A stretch of DNA of 64,000 nt from Fuerstiella sp. (GTDB lineage Bacteria > Planctomycetota > Planctomycetia > Planctomycetales > Planctomycetaceae), in contig JAKVAY010000002.1 in NCBI GenBank assembly GCA_022447185.1, forward strand, positions 29,974 through 93,973, written 5' to 3'. The notes beneath the pieces were generated by a model. That model was not told the origin of the DNA, made no database searches, and was given only the letters and a program-made list of their open reading frames with translations. Position 1 is the first letter of the stretch. Each line of letters begins with the position of its first letter. The translations under genes and the position numbers were made by a program. Below are positions 35,224 through 44,581 of this stretch, piece by piece.

Positions 35224-35985
35224 ATGGATACTCGTATCGTGTCTTCGGGCTTGTGTGTGTTTGCGCTAAATAGTTTTGTGGGGGCAATGTCCATCGTCGG
35301 GCAGGATTTGGACCTGACATCAGGCACTAACATCAGGCCCATCGATATTGAGCAGTACCGCGCGACGGCTGTTGAGCGTTGGGAGCGCGCAGTTACCGGT
35401 CTTGAAACGAAGGACAGGGTCGAAAGACATCCTGATAACAGCATACTTTTTGTGGGCAGTTCCAGCATTCGCAGGTGGGAACACATGGCTGCGGATTTGG
35501 CGCCTTACCATCCGATCCAGCGGGGATACGGAGGAGCAAAATGGTGCGACGTCGCGATTTTTGCGGACCGTCTCATTTCACCACATACGTTTCGTGCGGT
35601 CGTTTTTTTCGTTGGCAACGATATCTCAGGACGTAATACGGACAAGTTGCCCGAAGAAGTAGCAGGCCTGTTCACTTATGTTTTGAGGAAAGTCCGCGAT
35701 CACAACAGCCATGCGGCCGTGTTCTTTGTGGCCGTGACACCCACTCCGTCGCGATTTGGTGTCTGGCCTCAAATCAGAGCAGCAAACACGGCCGTGCGCA
35801 TCGTTTGTGAGCGATCGGACAATACATATTTCATTAGCACGGAGAGCATTTTTCTGGATTCTTTGGGCAAGCCGCGCTCGGAGCTGTTCGTCAAAGATGC
35901 ACTTCACCTTAATCGGGATGGTTATGTGCGGTGGACCGCCGCGATAAAGTCCCATCTGAATGCCGTTCTGAATGACGTGGATTGA
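35224..35985 (+). CDS. SGNH/GDSL-family hydrolase
   Basis: 253 residues (ATG 35224; GTG 35221 is the alternative; gagag at 35212 as a weak RBS). N-terminal hydrophobic stretch of about 20 residues suggests export. SGNH blocks: nucleophile Ser in FVGSSSIRRW (block I, GSS rather than GDS), Gly in RGYGGAKWCD (block II), GND in FFVGNDIS (block III), and Asp/His in KDALHLNRDGY (block V). Esterase acting on acylated sugars or lipids is likely. Confidence 0.8.
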   Translation: MDTRIVSSGLCVFALNSFVGAMSIVGQDLDLTSGTNIRPIDIEQYRATAVERWERAVTGLETKDRVERHPDNSILFVGSSSIRRWEHMAADLAPYHPIQRGYGGAKWCDVAIFADRLISPHTFRAVVFFVGNDISGRNTDKLPEEVAGLFTYVLRKVRDHNSHAAVFFVAVTPTPSRFGVWPQIRAANTAVRIVCERSDNTYFISTESIFLDSLGKPRSELFVKDALHLNRDGYVRWTAAIKSHLNAVLNDVD

Positions 35986-36177
35986 GACGATCAATCCGTG
36001 ATTGGTCATTATGTTGCTCAGCCAGAAGAACCGACCTGACCACAGCTGGTCCGGCAGATTTTGCCGATGTGTATTTCGTGACAGGACTTCCCGTGAAACT
36101 GGTGTTCCCGCGAGCCATTGCCGCGAACTAAGGTTCCAGCATCTTGCGTGTTTCCGACAAGCGGTTGGGACCGGTTA

Positions 36178-36846
36178 GTGCAAAAGCGTCAATTGAAAGT
36201 GCGAGCCCTCCCGTTGTGTATTACCGGCGGGCTGTTTCTGATTGCCGGCTGCAGTCTTTCGGGCCAGGAACGGCTGGAATCGATTCTGCGCCAACGGGAA
36301 GCCAGCCTGCGAGATCTTGGACAACAATTGGAAGCTGCCAGAAAAAAGTTGCAGGATCAGGAAGATGAACTGCAGGCACTCCATCAGCTCAAAGGTGAAT
36401 CTGAGTTTCAAATGGCATCATCGCCACGAACTCTGGAAACAGCGGTTGCGTGGGGGGCCGTCAGAGAGTTACGCATTCATTCTTTGACATCCGGGCTGGT
36501 GGGGTCTGACAACGAACAGCGCGTCAGTATCACCGTTCAGCCACTGGACCGTGACGGTGATGTCGTCAAGATTGCGGGTGAACTTTCCGTTCGACTGCAG
36601 TTGCCAGGCGAAACATCAATACTCGCAGAGGCTGAACTTACTTCGCTCGAAAGTCGAAGTGCCTGGAATAGAGGACTGCTGGCCCGTGGTTTCCGCGTCG
36701 AGATACCTCTTAAAAACACTTCTCCTTCCTTTGCTTCGCTGAAACCAGGCAGTGAGATCATCGTTTCTGCGACTTTGAATGTAGATGATGATCGTCGATT
36801 CAGCGCCACACACCTGTTGCGCGTCCCGCAGCAGCACCCAGAATAG
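36178..36846 (+). CDS. Lipoprotein with coiled coil, unknown function
   Basis: About 222 residues if it starts at GTG 36178; the frame is open to 36118. The signal ends in a lipobox (FLIAGC). The next 60 residues (RQREASLRDLGQQLEAARKKLQDQEDELQALHQL) form a coiled coil, followed by a beta-rich domain (RVSITVQPLDRDGDVVKIAGELSVRLQLP). No family name. The start is uncertain because no ATG precedes the signal peptide. Confidence 0.6.
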   Translation: MQKRQLKVRALPLCITGGLFLIAGCSLSGQERLESILRQREASLRDLGQQLEAARKKLQDQEDELQALHQLKGESEFQMASSPRTLETAVAWGAVRELRIHSLTSGLVGSDNEQRVSITVQPLDRDGDVVKIAGELSVRLQLPGETSILAEAELTSLESRSAWNRGLLARGFRVEIPLKNTSPSFASLKPGSEIIVSATLNVDDDRRFSATHLLRVPQQHPE

Positions 36847-37005
36847 CATTGTCGGAACGACACAGTTGATTCAGACGCGCATTTCACAGGTCACGAAAAA
36901 CACGAACAAGTCCACACGGTTTACTTTCGGTCCTTAATGTCTTGTCGTAACCGAAATAATGATGCCTCGACCTGAAAACAATTACGCTCGGGACACGGAC
37001 CCTGG

Positions 37006-37953
37006 CTACGGGCCAAGCACCACCCCATCCACAATGGTCTGAGATGCTGTAATGTGGACATTCGGGCCAATTCGACACTCGGCACCAATACGGGCACCGC
37101 GGTCAATGACGGTTCCCGGACGGATCACAGTGTCTGCGCCAATTTCAACACCGCAGTCTATCGATGTCCGACGCGGATCTTCGATTGTCACACCACTGCG
37201 CATGAATTCTTCCAGGATCCCTCGCTGGATTTGGTCTCGAACTTCCGCCAGCTGAATCCGATTATTCACACCGATGGCCTCTTCAATGGTCAGACTGCAG
37301 TACGCAGCCACGTGGTGTCCATCATCCATAAGAATTCGCGGACAATCTGTCAGATAGTATTCTGCCTGCACATTGTCCGGTTTCAGTTTGCCAAGTGATT
37401 CGAGCAGGTACGGAGTACTGAAAGCATAGCAACCTGTATTGATTTCCGTGATTTTCCGCTCATCGTCAGACGCATCTTTTTCTTCCCGGATGCAAACGAA
37501 GCCACCCTGGGCATCCCGCACGATACGGCCCAGGCCGTCGTTACTGGGGGTGTCGGCGGTGCCGATCACGCAGGCAGCAGAATGCGTTTGTTGATGGTTC
37601 AGCAGCGCGATCAGTGAACTACCCTGCAACAGCGGAGTATCACCAGCCAGAATAATGACCGATCCTTCGTGTTCGGCCAGCTCTGATTCGCACATCATTA
37701 CGGCGTGACCGGTGCCGTTCTGTTCAGTCTGTTCAGCAAAAACGATGTCCTGATGAACAGACACTGCAGCGCGAACCTGTGCAGCTTTGTGCCCGACAAC
37801 CACAATGATTTTTTCAACACCAGCTGTCCGAACGGCATTCAGTACGTAATCGATCATTAACTGACCACAGATAGAATGCAGGACCTTGGGTGTCGCAGAC
37901 TTCATCCGAGTACTCTTGCCAGCCGCCAGAACGACGGCGATGGGAGCGGTCAT
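37006..37953 (-). CDS. GlmU-like UDP-GlcNAc pyrophosphorylase lacking the acetyltransferase domain
   Basis: 315 residues against about 450 for bifunctional GlmU. The N-terminal uridylyltransferase is complete: LAAGKSTRMKSATPKVLH at 9-26, QNGTGHAV, AGDTPLL with the metal Asp, and EINTGCYAF. About 60 residues of left-handed beta-helix follow (IDCGVEIGADTVIRPG), then the protein ends at GP, about where GlmU continues into its LRPG acetyltransferase segment. The sequence after the TAG (37006-37008) shows no continuation in any frame, so this is not a single frameshift. It would make UDP-GlcNAc (or a related UDP-sugar) only if GlcN-1-P acetylation happens elsewhere. Confidence 0.8.
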   Translation of the reverse strand: MTAPIAVVLAAGKSTRMKSATPKVLHSICGQLMIDYVLNAVRTAGVEKIIVVVGHKAAQVRAAVSVHQDIVFAEQTEQNGTGHAVMMCESELAEHEGSVIILAGDTPLLQGSSLIALLNHQQTHSAACVIGTADTPSNDGLGRIVRDAQGGFVCIREEKDASDDERKITEINTGCYAFSTPYLLESLGKLKPDNVQAEYYLTDCPRILMDDGHHVAAYCSLTIEEAIGVNNRIQLAEVRDQIQRGILEEFMRSGVTIEDPRRTSIDCGVEIGADTVIRPGTVIDRGARIGAECRIGPNVHITASQTIVDGVVLGP

Positions 37954-38042
37954 CGATGGTCTTTCAGAAAGCTAAGTTGACGGCATTAGCGAAGAGCATG
38001 ACAGAGATCCTGACCAGGACAAAGCTCTTTGCATTCTGAAAC

Positions 38043-38076
38043 AACACCCCGGCTGCATCAGCAGCCGGGGTGTTGA
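38043..38076 (-). terminator. Intrinsic terminator of the outer-membrane protein gene
   Basis: Perfect 15-bp stem (CAACACCCCGGCTGC pairing across the loop atca), 31 bp past the stop of the gene at 38107-39417 and followed on the minus strand by a short T-rich stretch. Confidence 0.75.
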
Positions 38077-38106
38077 ATGAAGAAAAACGGTCTGTGGAGC
38101 TGTGTC

Positions 38107-39417
38107 TTAATAGCGGATGCCAATACGACTGATAAAAGCAGTATCAATCGCAATATCCGGGGTCACGTCGTATTCGAATTCACGATCCAGAACCAGGCCA
38201 CCTTCCACGAACCAGCGATAGGTCCCGGCGTCCATCTGGAAACCCATTGTCAGCTGCCAGTCCTCGATTTCAAATTCGTCGCGGATTCCGCCCGTTGTAA
38301 CAACCCCTTGATACGCTTCGATATTGTATTTTGAACGGATGTAGATCCATTTTGACCACCAGGGCTCATTACCCAGGAATAATCGGATTTCCGTCTCCGG
38401 AAACATCAGTCGCATTTCCCAGTAGTCATCGCGATAGACCCAGCCGGCATAGGGCAGAACTCGATCGTCAACCCGGTCCCAAAACATCGCGCCCATTCCG
38501 AACATCCAGTGACAATCCAGCCGCCACCACATGATTCCACGACCATCCAGCTGGAAAGCGTCGGACGATGTTGAGCCGTTTAAATCGGTGTTGAGCGAAG
38601 GCGTGATACCCAGGCTGATGCTGGTTGGGCCGGCCTGTGGAGTCGCAAATTCAAAGTCGCCTCCGAAGCGAAAGGCGCTGCCTGGAACACTAGACGGTGG
38701 TACGACAGCCCCAGGACCATCCCAGTGGCGTGAACGAAACAGGAAGGTCTTTTTCAGAAGCCAGCCAGGCGAAAATGGCTGGGTCAAGCCGAGGCTGTAA
38801 TCGACACCCAATTCATCGAGATTTCCGGCAGCACCACCGCCTGAAACATTGGCACCTGGAATGAGATAAGTATCCAGCTTCTGTTCCCATCCGCAGTTAT
38901 AAGGCCGGCCACCATTGGCCCCGGGTATACTAAAACCTGTGGCGGGTGGCAGGCCCCCATATCCTGGTCCTGGTGGAAAAACCGGAGCATACGGCTGTAC
39001 CACGCCTCCATTCATAAATGGATCCGATGTCATCGGTGGGGAAAAAGCGTTCCAGGTTGTTGTCCCCGGGATTGGCTGACCCGGGATTGGCTGACCCGGA
39101 AATGGCTGACCCGGACTGCTGGTGATCTCTGAGGGATCTGTTGATGTTGGGGGGGCGATCGTCAGTGGTGTTTCGGACGCATCGGGCGGAATCGGTATTC
39201 CCCCGTCATCTGACTGCGCACGAAAGACCGCTTGTACGTTCTCTATCGGCCGAAACCATCTTCCCCGAACGACAGGGGAGTGGGCTGCACTCACCGCTCC
39301 GAATTCTTGTTGACTGACCGGTTGAGCCGTAACGCGAGAGAACTCGTCGGCTTGTACGACTGAGAACAGTCCAGAGACAACTAAGGCTGTAAACAGCCAC
39401 ATGCGAGGTGATTTCAC
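38107..39417 (-). CDS. Putative outer-membrane beta-barrel protein
   Basis: 436 residues. Signal peptide MWLFTALVVSGLFSVVQA. A Pro-rich linker at about 85-165 contains (P)GQP(I/F)P repeats. The C-terminal 250 residues alternate aromatic/hydrophobic residues as in barrel strands (GWLLKKTFLFRSRHW, MFGMGAMFWDRVDDRVLPYAGW, TYRWFVEGGLVLDREF) and end in I-G-I-R-Y, an aromatic terminus like that of outer-membrane proteins. Probable outer-membrane protein; a transport role is not shown. Confidence 0.65.
   Translation of the reverse strand: MKSPRMWLFTALVVSGLFSVVQADEFSRVTAQPVSQQEFGAVSAAHSPVVRGRWFRPIENVQAVFRAQSDDGGIPIPPDASETPLTIAPPTSTDPSEITSSPGQPFPGQPIPGQPIPGTTTWNAFSPPMTSDPFMNGGVVQPYAPVFPPGPGYGGLPPATGFSIPGANGGRPYNCGWEQKLDTYLIPGANVSGGGAAGNLDELGVDYSLGLTQPFSPGWLLKKTFLFRSRHWDGPGAVVPPSSVPGSAFRFGGDFEFATPQAGPTSISLGITPSLNTDLNGSTSSDAFQLDGRGIMWWRLDCHWMFGMGAMFWDRVDDRVLPYAGWVYRDDYWEMRLMFPETEIRLFLGNEPWWSKWIYIRSKYNIEAYQGVVTTGGIRDEFEIEDWQLTMGFQMDAGTYRWFVEGGLVLDREFEYDVTPDIAIDTAFISRIGIRY
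39066..39110. repeat. Three tandem 15-bp repeats in the outer-membrane protein gene
   Basis: Unit ccgggattggctgac, twice exact and once with two changes. In the minus-strand gene each unit encodes five residues, giving the repeated GQPIP/GQPFP linker. In-frame repeats of this kind vary in copy number by slippage. Confidence 0.75.
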
Positions 39418-39849
39418 AGGAATACCTGTCTGAATCTGAGAGAGGACGGGAGAACGAGTCTCCGATGACGCAGACGTCGGTCACTGAGAGAATGACGACG
39501 CACACCGCGACTTGAAGGAATTCTGGAAATTCGTCCAATGTGGTCAACACCAACAAGTCGGCTCAACGCAGAGATTGCCGTTCGGCCGCAAGTGATGAGT
39601 TTTCCAGCGTTAACGATCGGCTGTTACTGCCGAATTCAGCAAATCCCCTGCCGCATTCGCTGTTTCTTCTCGTGCCGATTGCTCCCAGACAACCGGTAGA
39701 TTCTGCCGGATCCTGAATCTGACTTCAAAACATGAGCGAAACCCTGCAACGATCTCCGCCCCCGGATATGCCGCTGTTGACTCGGTTCAGCTGGTGTTAG
39801 AATTCAGACGTTGTGCGTTTGGGTCATCGTCTTTGGAAATGCTCGAATC
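39418..39849. other. Divergent promoter region
   Basis: 432 bp between the outer-membrane protein gene and the DUF1553 gene. A weak sigma70-like pair, TTGACT at 39777-39782 and TAGAAT at 39798-39803 with 15-bp spacing, points to the plus strand. No gene is seen. Confidence 0.3.
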
Positions 39850-42800
39850 ATGGCAGGTGCCAACAAGTACATATCGTCTGGTCGACGGACTTCTGTAAAA
39901 GCGGGTTTATGTCAGATCATCGTTCTGATGCTGGCGGTAACCCAGGCATTGCCTGCAGGCACAGCCGGACAGATTCGATTTAACCGGGACGTCCGACCGG
40001 TTCTCTCTGACCGGTGTTATGTTTGCCACGGTCCGGATGTCGAAAATCGACAGGCAGACTTGCGTCTGGACCTGGAACAGGACGCGAAACAATCCGTCAT
40101 TGTCGCCGGTAAACCCGATGAAAGTGAATTGGTCCGGCGGATTCTTTCAAACGATCCCGACGTTCGCATGCCGCCACCAGGCTCGAAACTGGAACTGTCC
40201 CCTGAAGAACAGGCAATGCTTACAGCATGGATTGAACAGGGCGCGACATGGGACCAGCATTGGGCTTTTGTTGCACCACGGCAGCCAATGCTGCCGAGCG
40301 TTCTGACAGCGCGGTGGCCACGTAATGAAATCGATTATTTCGTGCTCAGTAATCTGGAAGAACGATCATCCACTCCGTCTTCTGAAGCTTCCAGGGAAAC
40401 ACTAATCAGGCGTATCTCATTCGACCTCACGGGACTTCCGCCTTCACTCGAACAGATCGACAATTTCGTCACGAATGAGTCGCCCGATGCCTGGTCGGAA
40501 CAGATCGACCGCTTGCTGTCATCAGGTCACTTCGGTGAGCGAATGGCGTCTGTGTGGCTGGACCTGGCACGTTACAGTGACACCTTTGGTTATCAGGTGG
40601 ATCGGGATCGATATGTGTGGCCGTGGCGGGACTGGGTGATTCGGGCGTTCAACAGCAATATGCCTCACCATGAATTTCTCCGCAAACAAATCGCGGGAGA
40701 CCTCCTGCCAGATGCCACTGACGAAGATATCCTGGCCACGACATTCAACCGTCTGCATCCGCAAAAGGTCGAAGGTGGCAGCACACCGGAAGAATTCCGC
40801 ATTGAATATGTGTCGGATCGAACGCAAACATTCGCGACAGCTTTTCTGGGACTCACAATGGAATGCTGCCGTTGCCACGATCACAAATACGATCCGTTCT
40901 CGCAGAAAGACTACTATCAGCTGACGGCCTTTTTCGACAAAATCGATGAGGCCGGTCTTTACTCATACCGTACACAGTCAACTCCCACGCCCACGCTGCT
41001 GATGCTGGATGAAGCCGACAAACGTCGTATTCGCAGGCTCCGGGACAGCGTCAAAGCTGCCGAAAAAAAACTTGCTGAGACTGCTGCCGCGGCCGATGCC
41101 GAATTCAGGCGATGGCTGGCGGTGGATCGCTCTGTTGAAGATTCGACAATGCTGCCGAACCGAGTCCTGCACATGGATTTTGAGGCAGTACCCGGCGGCG
41201 GTAACCGGCACACCGATGGTAAAGTGGGCATGGGTATTCGTTTCAGTGGCGATGATGCCGTTGGCACGCAGATTGGTCAATTCAGTCGTAATCAGCCATT
41301 CAGCATCGCTCTGTGGCTCAACACACCCGATCACAAAGAACGAGCAGTCGTGTGGCACCATTCGCTGGGCTGGACGGATGGCGGCAGTCGAGGCTACCAG
41401 CTGCTGATCAAAGACGGGCGTCTGCATGCTTCACTGATTCATTTCTGGCCAGGAAATGCCATCAGCATTGCCACTGCAGATCCATTACCGGTTCAGGAAT
41501 GGCACCACGTCACAGTGCGGTATGATGGGTCCAGTCGAGCTGCCGGAATTTCTATTCTCATCGACGCCCAACCTGTTTCGACTGAGATCATCCGGGACAA
41601 CCTGTACAAAGAAATCACTGCCGACAAACGACATCTGGTCATCGGAGAACGCAGCCGAGATCGCGGTTTCACCAATGGCATGGCCGATGAATTGATGGTC
41701 TTTGAGCGACAGCTGACTCCCATTGAAGTGGCTCAGCTGACCGATGGCCACAGCCTTGCGACAGCTCTCACAACACCTCACGATCAACTGTCGGCTCGAC
41801 AGACAGAACGGCTGTTCGAGTATTTCCTGTCCACAACTCACAACGGCAGCAGGCAGCAACTGGCTGCGCTCACCGAGGCACGCAGTGAACTCAGCGCTGC
41901 CGTCGATGGTGTTCAGGAAATTATGGTCATGAAAGAAACCGACCGACCGGTTACCACGCATCTCCTGCGTCGCGGAGCTTACGACGCTCGTGGTGATGTC
42001 GTCACCGCCGATACACCAGCCATTCTGCCGAAGCGGTCCGCTGATGCGCCGGCAAACCGACTGGGACTTGCCGACTGGCTCATCTCCCCGAACCATCCGC
42101 TGACGGCACGGGTGGCTGTCAACCATTACTGGCAGGTCATGTTTGGCCAGGGGCTCGTTCGGACACCGGAAGATTTTGGAAGTCAGGGTCGGCCCCCCAC
42201 TCATCCGCGACTGCTGGACTGGCTGGCACTCGATTTCATTCAGCACGACTGGGACGTTAAGCGACTTCTGAAACAGATCGCCATGTCGGCAACCTACCGA
42301 CAAACAAGCACAATGTCTGAGGATCATGCCAGGCGCGATCCGAACAATGACTGGCTGGGTCGTTTTCCGTCTTATCGACTGCCGGCAGAAATGCTGAGGG
42401 ACAATGCACTGGCGGTCAGTGGCTTGCTGGTAGATCGTATGGGAGGTCCTCCCGCGAAGCCCTACGAAGTTGAAGTTTCTTTTAAACCTGCCGACCGCGA
42501 CAGCGGACCGGGACTCTACCGCCGCAGTGTGTACACATACTGGAAACGAACGGGTCCCGCTCCCGTGATGATGGTACTGGATGCCGTGAAACGCGATGTG
42601 TGTCGAGTCAACCGGGAACGCACGGCATCGCCTCTTGAAGCGTTCGTACTCATGAACGGCCCGCAGTTTGTTGAAGCATCGCGGGTTCTGGCCGAACAAC
42701 TGCTGGCTGAACACCACACCCCGCAGCAGGCACTGCCGGATTTGTTTCGCCTGCTCACCAGCCGACCGGCAACCGACCGTGAACACAGCGTGCTCACGGG

Positions 42801-42972
42801 ACTGCTGGCGGAGCAGCTGGACTACTTTGGCCAGGACGCAGAACGAACAAAGAAATATCTATCCGTTGGCGACCACACCGCAGACACAGAACCGGATCCC
42901 GCGTCCCTTGCTGCTCTGAGCGCCGTCGCCAATGCACTGTTGAGTTACGACGAATGTCTGATCAAACGATGA
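39850..42972 (+). CDS. Planctomycete PSCyt1-DUF1549-DUF1553 protein with LamG-like insert
   Basis: 1040 residues from the ATG at 39850. N-terminal signal, then a PSCyt1 cytochrome domain (RDVRPVLSDRCYVCHGP, haem motif at about 56-60). DUF1549 (PSCyt2) spans about 140-350, with FDLTGLPPS, LDLARYSDTFGYQVD and a second Cx2CH near 338 (CCRCHDHKYDPF). A concanavalin/LamG-like sandwich is inserted at about 435-590 (FSIALWLNTPDH ... GNADELMVFERQLTP-like). DUF1553 (PSD1) takes the end (ADWLISPNHPLTARVAVNHYWQVMFG). Secreted; partner of the DUF1501 protein encoded next. The joint function is unproven; an electron-transfer or polysaccharide-related role is proposed for the family. Confidence 0.85.
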   Translation: MAGANKYISSGRRTSVKAGLCQIIVLMLAVTQALPAGTAGQIRFNRDVRPVLSDRCYVCHGPDVENRQADLRLDLEQDAKQSVIVAGKPDESELVRRILSNDPDVRMPPPGSKLELSPEEQAMLTAWIEQGATWDQHWAFVAPRQPMLPSVLTARWPRNEIDYFVLSNLEERSSTPSSEASRETLIRRISFDLTGLPPSLEQIDNFVTNESPDAWSEQIDRLLSSGHFGERMASVWLDLARYSDTFGYQVDRDRYVWPWRDWVIRAFNSNMPHHEFLRKQIAGDLLPDATDEDILATTFNRLHPQKVEGGSTPEEFRIEYVSDRTQTFATAFLGLTMECCRCHDHKYDPFSQKDYYQLTAFFDKIDEAGLYSYRTQSTPTPTLLMLDEADKRRIRRLRDSVKAAEKKLAETAAAADAEFRRWLAVDRSVEDSTMLPNRVLHMDFEAVPGGGNRHTDGKVGMGIRFSGDDAVGTQIGQFSRNQPFSIALWLNTPDHKERAVVWHHSLGWTDGGSRGYQLLIKDGRLHASLIHFWPGNAISIATADPLPVQEWHHVTVRYDGSSRAAGISILIDAQPVSTEIIRDNLYKEITADKRHLVIGERSRDRGFTNGMADELMVFERQLTPIEVAQLTDGHSLATALTTPHDQLSARQTERLFEYFLSTTHNGSRQQLAALTEARSELSAAVDGVQEIMVMKETDRPVTTHLLRRGAYDARGDVVTADTPAILPKRSADAPANRLGLADWLISPNHPLTARVAVNHYWQVMFGQGLVRTPEDFGSQGRPPTHPRLLDWLALDFIQHDWDVKRLLKQIAMSATYRQTSTMSEDHARRDPNNDWLGRFPSYRLPAEMLRDNALAVSGLLVDRMGGPPAKPYEVEVSFKPADRDSGPGLYRRSVYTYWKRTGPAPVMMVLDAVKRDVCRVNRERTASPLEAFVLMNGPQFVEASRVLAEQLLAEHHTPQQALPDLFRLLTSRPATDREHSVLTGLLAEQLDYFGQDAERTKKYLSVGDHTADTEPDPASLAALSAVANALLSYDECLIKR

Positions 42973-43058
42973 GAAACCGTATCACGTCATTTTAAAACCA
43001 TGAAGTCGGTCTGGATCCTGTCACTACAGAAACAGTGGTCAGTCCGTCGGAAACGCCA

Positions 43059-44498
43059 ATGAATAACTCCAGCTTTCCCGACCATCCCAACCGACGACGC
43101 TGGTTACAAACCTTTGGTGCGGGACTGGGTTCATTTGCTCTTGCCGATCTGATCAATCGTCCGACAGCCGATGCCGCTGCGACTTCTTCTCTGTCTTCCA
43201 GTGCCGTCCGCCATATTCCGCGTGCCCGACGCATCATTTGGCTGTTCCAGTCGGGTGGTCCGTCTCAGCTGGACCTTTTCGACCACAAGCCGCTGCTGAA
43301 ACAGCGACACGGTACACAGTTGCCCGCGGAAGTCCGCAAGGGACAACGACTGACGGCCATGTCGGGAAACCAGTCCAGTCTGCCTCTGGCCGGATCGCCG
43401 TTCCGCTTTGAACCTCACGGAGACAGTGGCAACGTGATGAGCGAGCTGCTGCCGCGCACCGCCCAAATTGCTGACGAACTGTGTATCGTGCGTTCCATGC
43501 AGACCGAAGCAATCAATCACGGACCTGGGGTGACATTCATGCAGACCGGATCTCAGTTTCCTGGCCGGCCCAGCATGGGGGCATGGCTGGACTACGGGCT
43601 GGGCAGCGAAAATGAGGAACTTCCATCCTTCGTGGTGATGGTTACCAAAGGCAAGGGGGGTCAGCCTCTGCTCTCGCGGCTGTGGGGCAGCGGTTTCCTG
43701 CCGTCACGGCATCAGGGCGTGCGTTTTCGGTCCGGCGGGGACCCGGTACTGTATCTGGGAAACCCAGGCGGAATCAGTGCCGGCAGTAAACGTTCGATGC
43801 TGAATGCTCTTCAGCAGCTGCATGAAATTAAACTGCAGACGTCCGCAGACCCGCTCATCGAAACTCGAATCGCTCAACACGAACTGGCGTTTCGTATGCA
43901 GCAGTCCATTCCGGAGGCAACCGATGTTTCGTCGGAACCAGATCACATCTTTGAACTGTATGGTGAACAGGCCCGCAACCCTGGTTCGTATGCGGCCAAC
44001 TGCCTGCTGGCAAGACGACTGGCTGAACGCGGTGTTCGGTTCATCCAGCTGTATCACCCTGGATGGGATCAGCACAGCGGGCTCAGAAAAGGTGTGACCA
44101 GACAGTGTACAGAAACCGATCAGGCTTCCGCAGCTTTGGTGGCAGATCTCAAACAGCGCGGGCTGCTTGACGATACGCTCGTTGTCTGGGGTGGCGAATT
44201 CGGACGCACTAACTACTGTCAGGGAAAACTGACGGCAACCAGTTTTGGACGAGACCACCACCCCCGCAGTTATTCTGTCTGGATGGCCGGGGGCGGTGTT
44301 CGTCCCGGCACAACGTATGGTGTCACTGACCCGTGGGGTTACAACGTCGCAGAACAGGGAGTTCACATTCATGACCTGCATGCCACGATTCTGCATCTGA
44401 TGGGCATCGACCACGAACGCCTGACATTCCGCTACCAGGGCCGTCGTTTTCGACTGACCGATGTTCATGGCAACGTCATCAACGGCCTGCTGGCGTAA
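43059..44498 (+). CDS. DUF1501 (sulfatase-like) protein, Tat-exported
   Basis: 479 residues from ATG 43059 (GTG 43035 also in frame). Signal of twin-Arg type NRRRWLQTFGAG. DUF1501 is related to the alkaline phosphatase/sulfatase fold: IWLFQSGGPSQLDLFDHKP, MQTEAINHGPG, VRFIQLYHPGWDQHS and VVWGGEFGRT are recognisable. It follows the DUF1553 gene by 86 bp, the usual planctomycete pairing. No sulfatase CxPSR motif. Enzymatic role unknown. Confidence 0.85.
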   Translation: MNNSSFPDHPNRRRWLQTFGAGLGSFALADLINRPTADAAATSSLSSSAVRHIPRARRIIWLFQSGGPSQLDLFDHKPLLKQRHGTQLPAEVRKGQRLTAMSGNQSSLPLAGSPFRFEPHGDSGNVMSELLPRTAQIADELCIVRSMQTEAINHGPGVTFMQTGSQFPGRPSMGAWLDYGLGSENEELPSFVVMVTKGKGGQPLLSRLWGSGFLPSRHQGVRFRSGGDPVLYLGNPGGISAGSKRSMLNALQQLHEIKLQTSADPLIETRIAQHELAFRMQQSIPEATDVSSEPDHIFELYGEQARNPGSYAANCLLARRLAERGVRFIQLYHPGWDQHSGLRKGVTRQCTETDQASAALVADLKQRGLLDDTLVVWGGEFGRTNYCQGKLTATSFGRDHHPRSYSVWMAGGGVRPGTTYGVTDPWGYNVAEQGVHIHDLHATILHLMGIDHERLTFRYQGRRFRLTDVHGNVINGLLA

Positions 44499-44581
44499 TG
44501 AGCTGGACACACTCACCGGCTACAAGCGACAATAACCAGTAGCCGCGATTGTATTGGTTTTGTTTTTCCGGAGACTCGTCT

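Noticed and set aside
41485..42786. 433-codon minus-strand frame
   Set aside because: Entirely antisense to the DUF1553 gene; a shadow of the G+C-biased third codon positions there.
43704..44516. 270-codon minus-strand frame
   Set aside because: Antisense to the DUF1501 gene and without recognisable motifs.
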